A stretch of 64,000 nucleotides of DNA. Source: Paractinoplanes lichenicola. GTDB taxonomy: Bacteria > Actinomycetota > Actinomycetes > Mycobacteriales > Micromonosporaceae. The stretch spans positions 1 through 64,000 of the forward strand of contig NZ_JAENHO010000005.1 of assembly GCF_016785085.1 (NCBI RefSeq), given 5' to 3'. The position numbers were made by a program, and so were the translations under genes. Within the stretch, counting starts at the first letter, position 1, and each line of letters begins with the position of its first letter. A model generated the notes under the pieces. That model was not told the DNA's origin. It saw only the letters and a list, made by a program, of their open reading frames with translations, and ran no database searches. Below are positions 1-9,138 of this stretch, piece by piece.

Positions 1-118
1 GAGGTATCCCACCACCTTGAGTGGGTAAGGCTCCCAAGAGACTATTGGGTTGATAGGCCGGAGATGTAAGCCAGGTAACTGGTTCAGTCGACCGGTACTA
101 ATAGGCCGAGGGCTTAAC
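1..118 (+). rRNA. rrl: 23S ribosomal RNA, 3' end (partial)
   Basis: The window starts inside the last roughly 120 bases of a 23S rRNA. The segment around 88-118 (GGTACTAATAGGCCGAGGG) is the conserved 3' terminal helix region of bacterial 23S rRNA. The exact mature end is estimated at about 118 by comparison with the usual end of the molecule. The body of the gene lies upstream of the window. Confidence 0.93.
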
Positions 119-222
119 CACCCTAAATTTATGAGCGCGTCCACTGTGTGATTCACAGCAAACGAACAACCAGAAACGCCGGCGACGGCGAGTCTGTTGG
201 ATTGTTCGTCACGCTGACAGCT

Positions 223-341
223 GTTTCGGTGGTCATAGCGGAGGGGAAACGCCCGGTCTCATTCCGAACCCGGAAGCTAAGCCCTCCAGCGCCGATGGTA
301 CTGCACTCGGGAGGGTGTGGGAGAGTAGGACGCCGCCGGAC
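223..341 (+). rRNA. rrf: 5S ribosomal RNA
   Basis: A complete 5S rRNA of about 117-119 nt follows the 23S end by roughly 100 bp. It has the typical actinobacterial start (GTTTCGGTGGTCATAGCG), the CCGAACCCGGAAGCTAAG loop region near 270-290, and a 3' part ending near GCCGCCGGAC. The order 23S-5S with no tRNA between is the usual end of an rrn operon. End positions may be off by 1-3 bases. Confidence 0.95.
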
Positions 342-352
342 TCAACGTGAAA

Positions 353-390
353 CAGTAGGCCCACCCCACACGGGGTGGGCCTACTGCTTT
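353..390 (+). terminator. Intrinsic terminator of the rRNA operon
   Basis: A perfect 15-bp stem (CAGTAGGCCCACCCC paired with GGGGTGGGCCTACTG) with a 4-nt loop is followed by CTTTT. It lies 12 bp after the 5S gene, as expected for the rrn terminator. Confidence 0.9.
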
Positions 391-405
391 TCAGGCTCCA
401 AAAAC

Positions 406-438
406 AATGGCCGCACCCGTCAGGGTGCGGCCATTTTT
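406..438. terminator. Second, bidirectional intrinsic terminator
   Basis: A 13-bp stem (AATGGCCGCACCC with GGGTGCGGCCATT) is followed by TTT on the plus strand. On the minus strand it is followed by a T-rich tail from the AAAAACA at 400-405. It can back up the rrn terminator and also terminate the convergent minus-strand gene that ends at 448. Confidence 0.85.
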
Positions 439-447
439 GTATGCGCG

Positions 448-1101
448 TTAGCGGGTCTCCGCGGCGTCACGAATGGTGCGCATGAGGCCGGCGGCCTCGG
501 CCTCGGTGCGGTTGTTGAACATGGCGATGGCCAGGCTGCCGTGATCGGCCCAGCCGCACACGGTCAGGTCGCCGTCCGGGGTCTTGGTGATTCCGCACTT
601 CATCACGCCGTCCAGCGGCCCCGGGTCGACGGAGCGGAGGCCGGTCACCGCCCCCTCCTTGTCGGAGATCAGCGACATCGCCGACTCGAGATCGCGCGAC
701 GGCGTCCAGATCAGGCCGGTGCCCCCGAGGAACAGCACGTCCTTGTCGCCGGTCTCCTGATAGACGGCGGCGACCGTACGGTCGAGATCGACCTCGGCGG
801 CCAGGGCCGTCTGCAGATAGTCGGCCGTGGAGACGCCATTTTCCGAGCCGTCGACGCGGAGGTTGCCGATCTGCGGCGGGACCCTCAGGGTGGCGTCCTT
901 CTGGGCGATGATGCGCCAGCTGGTGAAGCCGAGCGTCACCACGCCGGCCGTCGCGATCGCCAGCACGCCGACGATCAACACACGCCGTACGGGGAAACGG
1001 GTCTTGGGTTTGGCCTGACCCTCGGCGCCGTCGTCAACAGAGGGTGCATCGTGGGGCGGCGGAGTGCCGATGTCGATCTGATTGGGGCCGGGCTCGGGCA
1101 T
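448..1101 (-). CDS. Single-pass membrane protein of unknown function (WADHG family)
   Basis: This 217-residue protein has an acidic, Pro-rich N-terminus (about 1-38), one membrane segment (about 40-62), and an extracytoplasmic domain of about 150 residues. The domain contains two cysteines and a CGWADHGSLAIAMF motif. The same domain ending (CTWADHGSSATVLL) occurs in the 388-residue protein at 21889-23055, so the two are probable paralogs. No catalytic motif is recognised. The start is supported by a TACGCT element 6 nt upstream of the ATG. It converges on the rRNA operon and shares the terminator at 406-438. The function is unknown; an exported sensor or envelope protein is possible. Confidence 0.8.
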   Translation of the reverse strand: MPEPGPNQIDIGTPPPHDAPSVDDGAEGQAKPKTRFPVRRVLIVGVLAIATAGVVTLGFTSWRIIAQKDATLRVPPQIGNLRVDGSENGVSTADYLQTALAAEVDLDRTVAAVYQETGDKDVLFLGGTGLIWTPSRDLESAMSLISDKEGAVTGLRSVDPGPLDGVMKCGITKTPDGDLTVCGWADHGSLAIAMFNNRTEAEAAGLMRTIRDAAETR

Positions 1102-1107
1102 TGCAGG

Positions 1108-1113
1108 AGCGTA
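1108..1113 (-). promoter_or_regulatory. -10 element, leaderless promoter of the gene starting at 1101
   Basis: TACGCT on the minus strand is separated from the ATG by 6 nt, with no Shine-Dalgarno between. This is the TANNNT arrangement typical of leaderless actinobacterial transcripts. Confidence 0.55.
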
Positions 1114-1157
1114 GCAAGCAGAGGCGATGCGAATTCGGGGTTCCGGCGCGGCATCCG

Positions 1158-1163
1158 TAGACT
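1158..1163 (+). promoter_or_regulatory. -10 element, leaderless promoter of valS
   Basis: TAGACT lies 6 nt before the GTG at 1170 with no ribosome-binding site, so transcription would begin at or next to the start codon. Confidence 0.55.
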
Positions 1164-1169
1164 TGTCGG

Positions 1170-3797
1170 GTGACCGAGACGACCCAGAACCGCACCCCCG
1201 ACAGCCGGCCCACCGGCGGCCTCTCCGCCCAGTATCAGCCGGGCGAGGTAGAGCAGCGGCGGTACGAGACGTGGGTAACCGAGGGTTACTTCACCGCCGA
1301 CCCGGCGAGCGACAAGCCCGCGTTCTCGATCGTCATCCCGCCGCCCAACGTGACCGGCTCGCTGCACGTCGGGCACGCCCTCGACCACACCATCCAGGAC
1401 ACCCTGTCGCGGCTCAAGCGGATGCAGGGCTTCGAGGTGCTGTGGCTGCCGGGCATGGACCACGCGGGCATCGCCACACAGAACGTGGTGGAGCGTCAGC
1501 TCGCCGCGCAGCAGCTGTCCCGGCACGACCTCGGACGCGAGGACTTCGTACGGAAGGTCTGGGATTGGAAGGCCGAGTCGGGTGGCGCCATCCTCGGGCA
1601 GATGCGCCGGCTGGGCGACTCCGTCGACTGGTCGCGCGAGCGGTTCACGATGGACGAGGGGCTGTCCCGCGCCGTCCAGACGATCTTCAAGCGGCTCTAC
1701 GACGACGAGCTGATCTATCGCGCGAACCGGATCATCAACTGGTGCCCGCGCTGCCTCACCGCGCTCAGCGACATCGAGGTCGAGCACACCGACGACGAGG
1801 GCGAGCTCGTCTCGATCCGCTACGGCGAGGGTGACAACTCGATCGTCGTGGCCACCACCCGGGCCGAGACGATGCTGGGCGACACCGCCGTGGCCGTCCA
1901 CCCCGACGACGAGCGCTACAAGCACCTGGTCGGCACCGAGATCGAGCTGCCGCTCACCGGGCGGCGCATCCCGATCGTGGCCGACGAGCACGTCGACCCG
2001 TCCTTCGGCACCGGCGCGGTCAAGGTGACCCCGGCCCACGACCCGAACGACTTCGAGATCGGTCAGCGGCACGACCTGCCCAGCATCACCATGATGGACG
2101 AGCGCGCGGTCGTCACCGTGCACGGCCCGTTCGAGGGCCTCGACCGCTACGAAGCCCGTCCCGCGATCGTCGCCGCGCTGCGCGAGGAGGGCCGGATCGT
2201 CGCCGAGAAGCGGCCGTACGTGCACTCGGTCGGGCACTGCTCGCGCTGCAAGACCACCGTCGAGCCGCGGCTCTCGCTGCAGTGGTTCGTCAACACCGGC
2301 CCGCTGGCGAAGAAGGCCGGCGACGCCGTACGGGACGGCCGGGTCACGATCGAGCCGGCCGAGCTGTCCAAGCGTTATTTCGCCTGGGTCGACAACATGC
2401 ACGACTGGTGCATCTCGCGTCAGCTGTGGTGGGGCCACCGCATCCCGGTGTGGTACGGGCCGGACGGCGAGACCGTCTGCGTCGGGCCGGACGAGGAGCC
2501 GCCCGCCGGCTACACCCAGGACGAGGACGTGCTCGACACCTGGTTCTCGTCGGCGCTGTGGCCGTTCTCGACCATGGGCTGGCCCGAGCAGACCGCCGAG
2601 CTGGCCAAGTTCTATCCGACCAGCGTGCTCGTCACCGGCTACGACATCCTGTTCTTCTGGGTCGCCCGGATGATGATGTTCGGGCTCTACGCGATGGACG
2701 ACGTGCAGCCGTTCAACGTGGTCAACCTGCACGGCATGGTCCGCGACGGGCACGGCAAGAAGATGTCGAAGTCGTTCGGCAACGTGGTCGACCCGCTCGA
2801 CTGGATCGACCGTTACGGCGCCGACGCCACCCGCTTCACGCTGGCCCGCGGGGCCAACCCCGGCTCCGACGTGCCGATCAGCGAGGAGTGGTGCCAAGGC
2901 TCGCGCAACTTCTGCAACAAGCTCTGGAACGCCACGCGGTTCGCGATGATGAACGGCGCGACGGTCGAGGGCGAGCTGCCGCCGGTCGACGAGCTGTCGG
3001 CGATCGACAAGTGGATCCTGTCGCGCCTGCAGCACGTGATCGGCGAGGTCGACGAGCAGTTCAAGGCGTACGAGTACGCGAAGGTCTGCGACACCCTCTA
3101 CCACTTCGCGTGGGACGACGTCTGCGACTGGTATCTCGAGCTCAGCAAGCCGGTTCTGGCTTCCGGGAACGCCGAGGCCTCGAAGAGAGTGCTGGGTCAT
3201 GTGCTCGACCAGCTGCTGCGGCTGCTGCACCCGGTCATCCCGTTCGTCACCGAGGAGCTGTGGATCGCCCTTACCGGCGGCGAGACGCTGGTCAAGGCGC
3301 AGTGGCCGGCGGCCGAGAAGGAGCTGATCGACGACTCCGCCGAGGAGGAGCTGGCCGCCCTGCAAAAGGTGGTCACCGAGGTCCGGCGGTTCCGCTCCGA
3401 CCAGGGGCTCAAGCCGAGCCAGCGGGTCTCCGCGGCGCTCACCGGCCTGGGCAACGTCGGCATCGACACGCACGAGCCGCTGATCCGCTCGCTGGCCCGG
3501 CTCGACAAGCCCGGCCCCGAGTTCACGGCCACGGCGACGCTCGCGGTGTCCGGCGCGATCACGGTCGACCTCGACACCCGCGGCACGATCGACGTGGCGG
3601 CCGAGCGGGCCCGCCTCGAGAAGGACCGCGCCGCCGCCGAGAAGGAAGCGGCCCAGTGCCGGGGCAAGCTCGGCAACGAGTCGTTCATCGGCAAGGCGCC
3701 CGAGCAGGTCGTCGCGAAGATCAAGGACAGGCTGGCGACGGCCGAGGCTGATCTGGCGAGAATTGCCGCGGCCCTCGAAGCGTTGCCTACGGCATGA
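1170..3797 (+). CDS. valS: Valyl-tRNA synthetase
   Basis: This class Ia aminoacyl-tRNA synthetase charges tRNA-Val in the cytoplasm. The 875-residue length is normal for ValS. The ATP-binding HIGH motif appears as HVGH (66-69) after PPPNVTGS, and the KMSKS loop lies at 531-535. The editing (CP1) domain fills the region between. The C-terminus (about 810-875) is Arg/Glu/Ala-rich and looks like the ValS coiled-coil arm that grips tRNA. The GTG start is supported by the -10 element 6 nt upstream. It overlaps folC by ATGA, so the two are translationally coupled. No T-box is seen, unlike ileS further on. Confidence 0.97.
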   Translation: MTETTQNRTPDSRPTGGLSAQYQPGEVEQRRYETWVTEGYFTADPASDKPAFSIVIPPPNVTGSLHVGHALDHTIQDTLSRLKRMQGFEVLWLPGMDHAGIATQNVVERQLAAQQLSRHDLGREDFVRKVWDWKAESGGAILGQMRRLGDSVDWSRERFTMDEGLSRAVQTIFKRLYDDELIYRANRIINWCPRCLTALSDIEVEHTDDEGELVSIRYGEGDNSIVVATTRAETMLGDTAVAVHPDDERYKHLVGTEIELPLTGRRIPIVADEHVDPSFGTGAVKVTPAHDPNDFEIGQRHDLPSITMMDERAVVTVHGPFEGLDRYEARPAIVAALREEGRIVAEKRPYVHSVGHCSRCKTTVEPRLSLQWFVNTGPLAKKAGDAVRDGRVTIEPAELSKRYFAWVDNMHDWCISRQLWWGHRIPVWYGPDGETVCVGPDEEPPAGYTQDEDVLDTWFSSALWPFSTMGWPEQTAELAKFYPTSVLVTGYDILFFWVARMMMFGLYAMDDVQPFNVVNLHGMVRDGHGKKMSKSFGNVVDPLDWIDRYGADATRFTLARGANPGSDVPISEEWCQGSRNFCNKLWNATRFAMMNGATVEGELPPVDELSAIDKWILSRLQHVIGEVDEQFKAYEYAKVCDTLYHFAWDDVCDWYLELSKPVLASGNAEASKRVLGHVLDQLLRLLHPVIPFVTEELWIALTGGETLVKAQWPAAEKELIDDSAEEELAALQKVVTEVRRFRSDQGLKPSQRVSAALTGLGNVGIDTHEPLIRSLARLDKPGPEFTATATLAVSGAITVDLDTRGTIDVAAERARLEKDRAAAEKEAAQCRGKLGNESFIGKAPEQVVAKIKDRLATAEADLARIAAALEALPTA

Positions 3798-5119
3798 GCA
3801 CATTCGCAGAGGTCGACGCCGCGCTCAACGAGCGCGGCTTCACCCGCATGGCGTTCGACATGCAGAAGATCCGGGACCTGATGGACGTGCTCGGCAGCCC
3901 GCAGCGGGCCTACCCGGCGATCCACCTGACCGGCACGAACGGCAAGACCAGTACGGCCCGCATGATCGACGCGGTGCTGCGGGCGCACGGCCTGCACACC
4001 GGGCGCTACACGAGCCCGCACCTCGAGACCGTACGGGAGAGGATCAGCCTCGACGGCGAGCCGATCAGCGAGGAGCGGCTGGCCGCCACGTACGACGAGG
4101 TCGCGCCGCTGGCCGAGCTGATCGACGCGCGCAACACCGAGTCGCTGACCTACTTCGACATGACCACCGCGCTGGCGTACGCGGCCTTCGCCGACGCCCC
4201 CGTGGACATCGCGGTCGTCGAGGTCGGGCTGGGCGGCGAGGAGGACGCGACCAACGTCATCGACGCCGGGGTGTGCGTGATGACCCCGATCGGGCTCGAC
4301 CACACCGAGTGGCTCGGCGACACGATCGAGGACATCGCCTGGGCCAAGGCCGGCATCATCCACAAGGGCGCGACCGTGATCTCGGCGCTGCAGACCGAGG
4401 AGGCCATGCGGCCCATCCTCGAGCGCTGCGCCGAGATGAGCGCGACCCTGGCCCGCGAGGGCAGCGAGTTCGGCGTGATCGAGCGGACCCAGGCCGTCGG
4501 CGGGCAGCTGCTCACGCTGCAGGGGCTCGGCGGGGTGTACGACGAGATCTTCCTGCCGCTCTTCGGGGCGCACCAGGCGCAGAACGCGGCCCTGGCCTTG
4601 GCGGCGGTGGAGGCGTTCCTCGGGGCCGGGCCCAACAAGCAGTTGGAGCTGGACCTCGTACGGGAAGGCTTTGCGCAGGTCGACTCGCCCGGGCGGCTCG
4701 AACGGGTGCGGAGCGCGCCGACGATCCTGCTCGACGGGGCGCACAACCCGCACGGCATGGCGGCGACGGTCAGCGCGCTGGAGGAGGAGTTCTCGTTCCG
4801 GCACCTGGTCGCGGTGGTGGCAGTGCTCGGCGACAAGGACGTGTCGGGGCTGCTCGACCTGCTCGAGCCGGTGGCCGCGCGGATCGTGGTGACGCAGAAC
4901 AGCTCGCCGCGGTCGATGCCGGTCGACGAGCTGGCGCAGCTGGCGACGGACATCTTCGGCGAGGATCGGGTGACGGTCGCGCAGACCATGCCGGACGCGA
5001 TCGAGGAGGCCGTCGTGATCGCCGAGGAGGACACGTCCGGCGAGCTCAGCGGCGTCGGAGTGATCATCACGGGTTCGGTGGTCACGGTGGCCGACGCCCG
5101 GAAGCTGCTCAAGCGATGA
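3794..5119 (+). CDS. folC: Bifunctional folylpolyglutamate synthase/dihydrofolate synthase
   Basis: FolC adds glutamate to dihydropteroate and then to reduced folates, using ATP. The 441-residue protein shows the Mur-ligase P-loop GTNGKTS (about 48-54), the following YTSPHLE segment, and the later DGAHNPHG motif, all diagnostic for FolC. The start ATG overlaps the valS stop (ATGA) and its own stop overlaps the next gene (ATGA), giving a tight valS-folC-DUF4233 operon. This order is common in actinobacteria. Confidence 0.96.
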   Translation: MSTFAEVDAALNERGFTRMAFDMQKIRDLMDVLGSPQRAYPAIHLTGTNGKTSTARMIDAVLRAHGLHTGRYTSPHLETVRERISLDGEPISEERLAATYDEVAPLAELIDARNTESLTYFDMTTALAYAAFADAPVDIAVVEVGLGGEEDATNVIDAGVCVMTPIGLDHTEWLGDTIEDIAWAKAGIIHKGATVISALQTEEAMRPILERCAEMSATLAREGSEFGVIERTQAVGGQLLTLQGLGGVYDEIFLPLFGAHQAQNAALALAAVEAFLGAGPNKQLELDLVREGFAQVDSPGRLERVRSAPTILLDGAHNPHGMAATVSALEEEFSFRHLVAVVAVLGDKDVSGLLDLLEPVAARIVVTQNSSPRSMPVDELAQLATDIFGEDRVTVAQTMPDAIEEAVVIAEEDTSGELSGVGVIITGSVVTVADARKLLKR

Positions 5120-5484
5120 CCTCGCCCTCGCCCGGTGACGAGGCTCCGCGTTCGGGGCTGAAGAACCCCCAGGCCGCCGTACGGGGTCTGGGCGCGGGGA
5201 CGCTCGTGCTGGAGTCCATCGTGCTGCTGCTCGGCATCCAGCCGATCCGGATCATGGGCGGCGACCTGAACGGCTGGGGCATCGCGTCGGTGATCGTCCT
5301 GGCCGTGCTGGCGGCGCTGCTCGCGGGCATGATGCGCCGCTCCTGGGCCTGGACGGCGGGCACCGTGCTGCAGGTGTTGCTGCTGGCCAGCGGGCTTTTT
5401 CACTGGTCGCTGGCGGTGCTGGGCCTGTTCTTCGGCGCGGCCTGGGTCTATGCCCTGTACGTGCGGAGGACCATCCTCGGATAG
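5116..5484 (+). CDS. DUF4233 membrane protein
   Basis: This 122-residue protein has a short hydrophilic N-terminus (about 1-25) and four hydrophobic segments separated by short turns, fitting a small integral membrane protein. Length, position and motifs (LESIVLLLGIQPI) match DUF4233, which sits directly behind folC in many actinobacteria. The biochemical role is unknown. The ATG overlaps the folC stop, so it is translated with folC. Confidence 0.85.
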   Translation: MTSPSPGDEAPRSGLKNPQAAVRGLGAGTLVLESIVLLLGIQPIRIMGGDLNGWGIASVIVLAVLAALLAGMMRRSWAWTAGTVLQVLLLASGLFHWSLAVLGLFFGAAWVYALYVRRTILG

Positions 5485-5511
5485 GCTGGCCCTCTGCGCG
5501 TCTTCTTCGGG

Positions 5512-8500
5512 TCAGTGGATGGCCCGCCACTGGGTGATGGCGATGTTGTGGCCGTCGGGGTCGGTAAACGCGGCCGACCACAGCTCGAGCCGGTCGCCCC
5601 GGTTGACCGGCTGCGGCGGGTGGACGAACTCGACCCCCTTGCCGACCAGCTCCTGATAGACCGCCTCGACGTCGCCGACCTCCAGGTTGAGATAGATCAG
5701 GCGGCCGGCCTCGGTCGACAGGTCGTGGACGGTGCGCAGCACCAGCCGGGTGTCGCCGGAGGCCAGCACGGCGCTGCCGTCGCCGCCGTCAATCTCGAAG
5801 AAGCCGAGGATGTCGCGGTAGAACGCCGTGGACCGGGCGAGGTCGGTGACCAGCACGGTGATGCCGACGCCGTAGATCGCACCCGCGGGGCCGGGACGGG
5901 CGCTCGGGTACGCGGTGATCACGTCGGCGGTGGTGTCGTCGGGCTCGGGGGTGCCGGCCAGGTCGGCCCAGGGGCCTCGGTCGCGGTCCCGGTCTTGGGC
6001 CGCCGCGGCGGCTGCGGCTGCGGCCAGGGCTGCCGCCGCGGGCGACGGCTTCGGGTGGGTGCCGCCGCCGGGATGCCCGGCCGCGCTTCCGGCTCCGCTT
6101 TCCGGCCCGGCCCCCGCGTCAGCTTGGTTTCCGGCTCCGCTTCCTGACCCGGCCCGTGCCTCGTTCTCGGCCCTACCCCCGGCTTTGCTTTCGTCGCCGG
6201 CTCCGCTTCCGGCTCTCGGGCCGACTTCGGATTCGGGCTGTTGGGCGGGTCCGGTGCTCGCCGTTAGGGGTGTGGAGCGGGCTCCTGTGGTGGGGTCGGA
6301 CACCGATGGGGTGCCGTTGGTGCCGCGGGCGGCGGCGAAACCGGCCCCCGCTGCGGCGCTGGCGGCTGCTCCGGCTGCGGAGGCGGCTGCGGCGTCCGAA
6401 GGCCCTCCGGAGGTGCGGGCGGCTGCTCCGGCTGGGAAGGCTGCAGTGGTGTCTGACGGCGCTCCGGGTGTGCGGGTGGCTGCTCCGGCGGGAAAGGCTG
6501 CGCTGGTGTCCGAAGCGGCGCCGGGGGCGCGGGTAGCTGCTCCGGCTGGGAAAGCCGCAGTGGTGTCCGACGGTGCCGTAGTGGGGGCTGCTGTTGTGGC
6601 TGTCGGTGCCGCGGTGCTGGGGGCGCCTGGGGAGGGCAGCCGGGTCGAGTCTTCCTCGTCGAGAAGGGAGGACTCGAAGAACGGTGCCGCCTCGGCGGTC
6701 GGGGCCGCGCCGTGGGAGGGGGCCGGCTTCGCATCGCCGGGAGCGCGGGTGTCGTCGTCGCTCACCGGGATGTTGGGGGTGGGACGCGAGGACACCTCCT
6801 CGTCGGCCGCCCGTGGGGGCTCGTCGTCGCGGTCGGACTTGCTGACCATTCGGACCGCGGCCGCGGCGGCTGCTGCTACCGCGCCGACTGCGGTGGCGAA
6901 ACGGCCGGTGTGTTTTTCGGGCTCCGGCGCCTCGTGCTCCTGGTCGCGGTCGGCTTCGTCCGGCTCGACACGGCCGGCTTCGGACAGGGGCTGGGTCGGC
7001 TCGTCGTCGGGCGTGGAGTCTGTTGGCGTCGGGCGACGCCGGCCCGTGAAGGCGTGGCCCTCCATCGCCGGCTCGGGGCCGTCGTACGCGATCGGCTGGG
7101 TCGGCTCGTCGTCCCGGCCCGACGGCTGAGGATGCGGGCTGTCGTAGGCGACCGGCTGGGTCGGCTCGTCGTCCTGGTCCGATGGCTGGGAGCGTGGGCT
7201 GCCGTAGGCGGTCGGCTCATCGTCCTGGTCCGACGGCCGGGGACGGGGGCTGCCGTAGGCGATTGGCTGGGTCGGAGTGTCGTCGTGGTCCGACGGTTGG
7301 GGACGCGGGGTCCCGTACGCGGTCGGCTCGGGGCGCGCGTCGTCGTGGTCCGCAGACTCGGGGCGGGGACTGCCGTACGCGGTCGGGGTGGGGCGTGTGT
7401 TCTCGTGCTCTGTCGGCTCGGAGTGGGGGCGTGGGCGGGGGGCCGGGTTGGTCATCTCGGGCTGGGGCATGGCGGCTTCGTGGGCCGCGTTGGAGATGAA
7501 CCGGGTGGACGGGTGGATGTGGGCCGTGTCGTCGACGGGCGGGGCGATCAGGTCTTCCGACCTGGCCTGGGCGGCCGCCGGCGTGGACTCGGGCGCCGGG
7601 TCGGGATCGCCGTCCAGGGGGAGGTCGATCTCGTCGTGGGAGACCGGGGTGGGTGCCGTCGGGCGGGGACCGGACGGGGGTGGCGCGGTCGGCGGCGGAG
7701 TGGTCGGGTCGGGCGCGGTCGGGAACGATCCGATCCGTGACGGGCTCGGCGGGGTCGACGTCGCGGTGGGCTCGGGGCGCTGGTGGGGCGGCGGATCCTC
7801 CGGGGTGGAACCGTACGGGGCCGTGGGCCGATCTTGCGGCGCGGCGCGACCGGGCGGCGGCGGGTCGTCCAGGGGGATGTCGGTGACCAGCGCGTCGTCG
7901 GGGTGGGGCTCGCGCTGGGGCGGTGGCCCGGAGGGGGAGTGGTGCTCGGCGGTGGCTGTGGCGGCGCCGCCCCGGGCGCGGGGGCTGGGCCGCGAACCGG
8001 CCGGTCGGGAAGCAGCCGCACCAGCAGCGGCACCGGCCGCGGCGGCCCCGACGGTCGCGGTGGAAGTCGGCGCGGGACCGGCCGTGGAGTAACCCGGCCG
8101 ATCGGAACCGGCGCCCGAGTAGCCAGGACGGTCAGGGTCTGCGTCGTCATAGGCGCCAGGAGCGGGGTCGGCATCGCTATAGCCGCCACGAGCATCGTCG
8201 GCGTCTCCATAGCCGCCACGAGGGGGGTCGGCCGCCCCAAAGCGGTCGGGGTCGGCCGCCCCAAAGCGGTCGGGGTCGGCTGCCGCAAAGCGGTCCGGCT
8301 CGTCCGAAATGTCCGGGTCGGTGTCCGAGGCGAAGCCGGGGGAGGCCGCGGCGCGGCGCGGAAGAGGGGACGGCTTGTCGTCGTGGTTGACGAACTCGCC
8401 CTCGACTATCGGGCCCGCCGGCGTGTCCCGGACCACGACCGGGCTCTCCGAATACTCCTCGGAATCCAGGCCGGACTCGAGGCGCGAGCCGCCACCGCCG

Positions 8501-9138
8501 GACGACGGCGGGGGCCCCGGAGGCGGCGGGGAGCTGCCGGGCGGCGGCGGGGGCGGCGGGTCGCCGTCGTCGCGCGACCAGGACCTGTCGCGGTTGGTCC
8601 ACGGCGGCGGCTCGAGGTCGCCCAGCAGGTCGGCGTCGAGGTCGGCGTCGGGCTCGTCGTCGAAGTCGGCCGGGGGCGGGGGCGGATTCTCACCGCGCTC
8701 GCGGGGGGAGGCCTCGTCCCAGTTGATTTTGACGCGGCGCATGTCGTCGACGTCGACCGTGATGGGCAGGGTGTCGCCGGGCTCGGGCCACTTCACGACC
8801 GGGATGCGGGACTCGTTGATCTCGACCTCGCTCGTCGGCAGGCCGGGCGCGACGATCACCGCCTGGATCCGGGCCCGCCCGTAGACGGACGTCGTGGCCG
8901 GTGGCGGCGTGATCGACCGGACCTCGGCGCTGCCCGCGACCCAGGCCCGGGCGCCGCGGCGCACCACATTGACCACCCCGAGGGCCACCGCCAGGCCGAG
9001 CAGCGCGACCCCGAAGATGATCACCCCGAGGCTGGACATGCCGAATCCCAGCGCGACCACGAAGACCGCGATCGTGCCCGCGACCGCCGCGACCAGCTTC
9101 CGTGCCGGCGCGATCGGACGTCCGGTCTGGTTTGCCAA
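5512..9138 (-). CDS. Very long disordered membrane protein with C-terminal VOC (glyoxalase-like) domain
   Basis: This 1208-residue protein has three parts. The N-terminus has two adjacent membrane segments (about 14-58) and a small globular domain to about 150. A region of some 930 residues (150-1080), rich in Pro, Ala, Asp and Ser, has at least three different tandem repeats and no predicted fold. The last 125 residues (about 1085-1208) form a vicinal-oxygen-chelate domain with the FYRDILGF and DPDGHNIAI motifs of the glyoxalase/dioxygenase superfamily. The reading frame is open throughout. The start is TTG with GGGAGG a few bases upstream. The VOC part may bind a small ligand or metal; the linker may span the cell wall or act as a scaffold. 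A fusion of two separate genes is possible but no internal stop is present. Confidence 0.8.
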   Translation of the reverse strand: MANQTGRPIAPARKLVAAVAGTIAVFVVALGFGMSSLGVIIFGVALLGLAVALGVVNVVRRGARAWVAGSAEVRSITPPPATTSVYGRARIQAVIVAPGLPTSEVEINESRIPVVKWPEPGDTLPITVDVDDMRRVKINWDEASPRERGENPPPPPADFDDEPDADLDADLLGDLEPPPWTNRDRSWSRDDGDPPPPPPPGSSPPPPGPPPSSGGGGSRLESGLDSEEYSESPVVVRDTPAGPIVEGEFVNHDDKPSPLPRRAAASPGFASDTDPDISDEPDRFAAADPDRFGAADPDRFGAADPPRGGYGDADDARGGYSDADPAPGAYDDADPDRPGYSGAGSDRPGYSTAGPAPTSTATVGAAAAGAAAGAAASRPAGSRPSPRARGGAATATAEHHSPSGPPPQREPHPDDALVTDIPLDDPPPPGRAAPQDRPTAPYGSTPEDPPPHQRPEPTATSTPPSPSRIGSFPTAPDPTTPPPTAPPPSGPRPTAPTPVSHDEIDLPLDGDPDPAPESTPAAAQARSEDLIAPPVDDTAHIHPSTRFISNAAHEAAMPQPEMTNPAPRPRPHSEPTEHENTRPTPTAYGSPRPESADHDDARPEPTAYGTPRPQPSDHDDTPTQPIAYGSPRPRPSDQDDEPTAYGSPRSQPSDQDDEPTQPVAYDSPHPQPSGRDDEPTQPIAYDGPEPAMEGHAFTGRRRPTPTDSTPDDEPTQPLSEAGRVEPDEADRDQEHEAPEPEKHTGRFATAVGAVAAAAAAAVRMVSKSDRDDEPPRAADEEVSSRPTPNIPVSDDDTRAPGDAKPAPSHGAAPTAEAAPFFESSLLDEEDSTRLPSPGAPSTAAPTATTAAPTTAPSDTTAAFPAGAATRAPGAASDTSAAFPAGAATRTPGAPSDTTAAFPAGAAARTSGGPSDAAAASAAGAAASAAAGAGFAAARGTNGTPSVSDPTTGARSTPLTASTGPAQQPESEVGPRAGSGAGDESKAGGRAENEARAGSGSGAGNQADAGAGPESGAGSAAGHPGGGTHPKPSPAAAALAAAAAAAAAQDRDRDRGPWADLAGTPEPDDTTADVITAYPSARPGPAGAIYGVGITVLVTDLARSTAFYRDILGFFEIDGGDGSAVLASGDTRLVLRTVHDLSTEAGRLIYLNLEVGDVEAVYQELVGKGVEFVHPPQPVNRGDRLELWSAAFTDPDGHNIAITQWRAIH
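6405..6600 (-). repeat. Coding tandem repeat 3: AAFPAGAAxR units
   Basis: Within the long VOC protein, units of about 20 residues centred on AAFPAGAATR(T/A)PG..SDT recur three to four times (about residues 846-911). The units fade into an Ala-rich stretch. They look like recent in-frame duplications. Confidence 0.75.
7078..7400 (-). repeat. Coding tandem repeat 2: AYGSPRPxPSDxDDxPTQP units
   Basis: About six units of 16-21 residues (48-63 bp) with core AYGSPRP..SD.DDEPTQP occupy about residues 579-686 of the VOC protein. Units differ in length by whole codons, so expansion and contraction kept the frame. Confidence 0.8.
8095..8301 (-). repeat. Coding tandem repeat 1: DPDRFGAA / DADxxxGGY units
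   Basis: Short 8- to 11-residue units (ADPDRFGA repeated three times, then GGYGDAD/GGYSDAD/PGYSGAG variants) lie at about residues 279-347 of the VOC protein. Confidence 0.75.

Noticed and set aside
148..1173. Plus-strand open frame crossing the 5S rRNA and two terminators
   Set aside because: It overlaps a structured RNA gene and the antisense of the membrane protein gene.
975..3803. A 942-codon open frame antisense to valS
   Set aside because: Mirror of the high-GC valS frame; Arg/Asp/Gly/Val-rich with no domain. Similar antisense frames opposite ileS (16427-19444), pepN (37340-40141), rsbP (23069-25825), rne (29764-32376), comEC (47977-50295) and others are rejected for the same reason.
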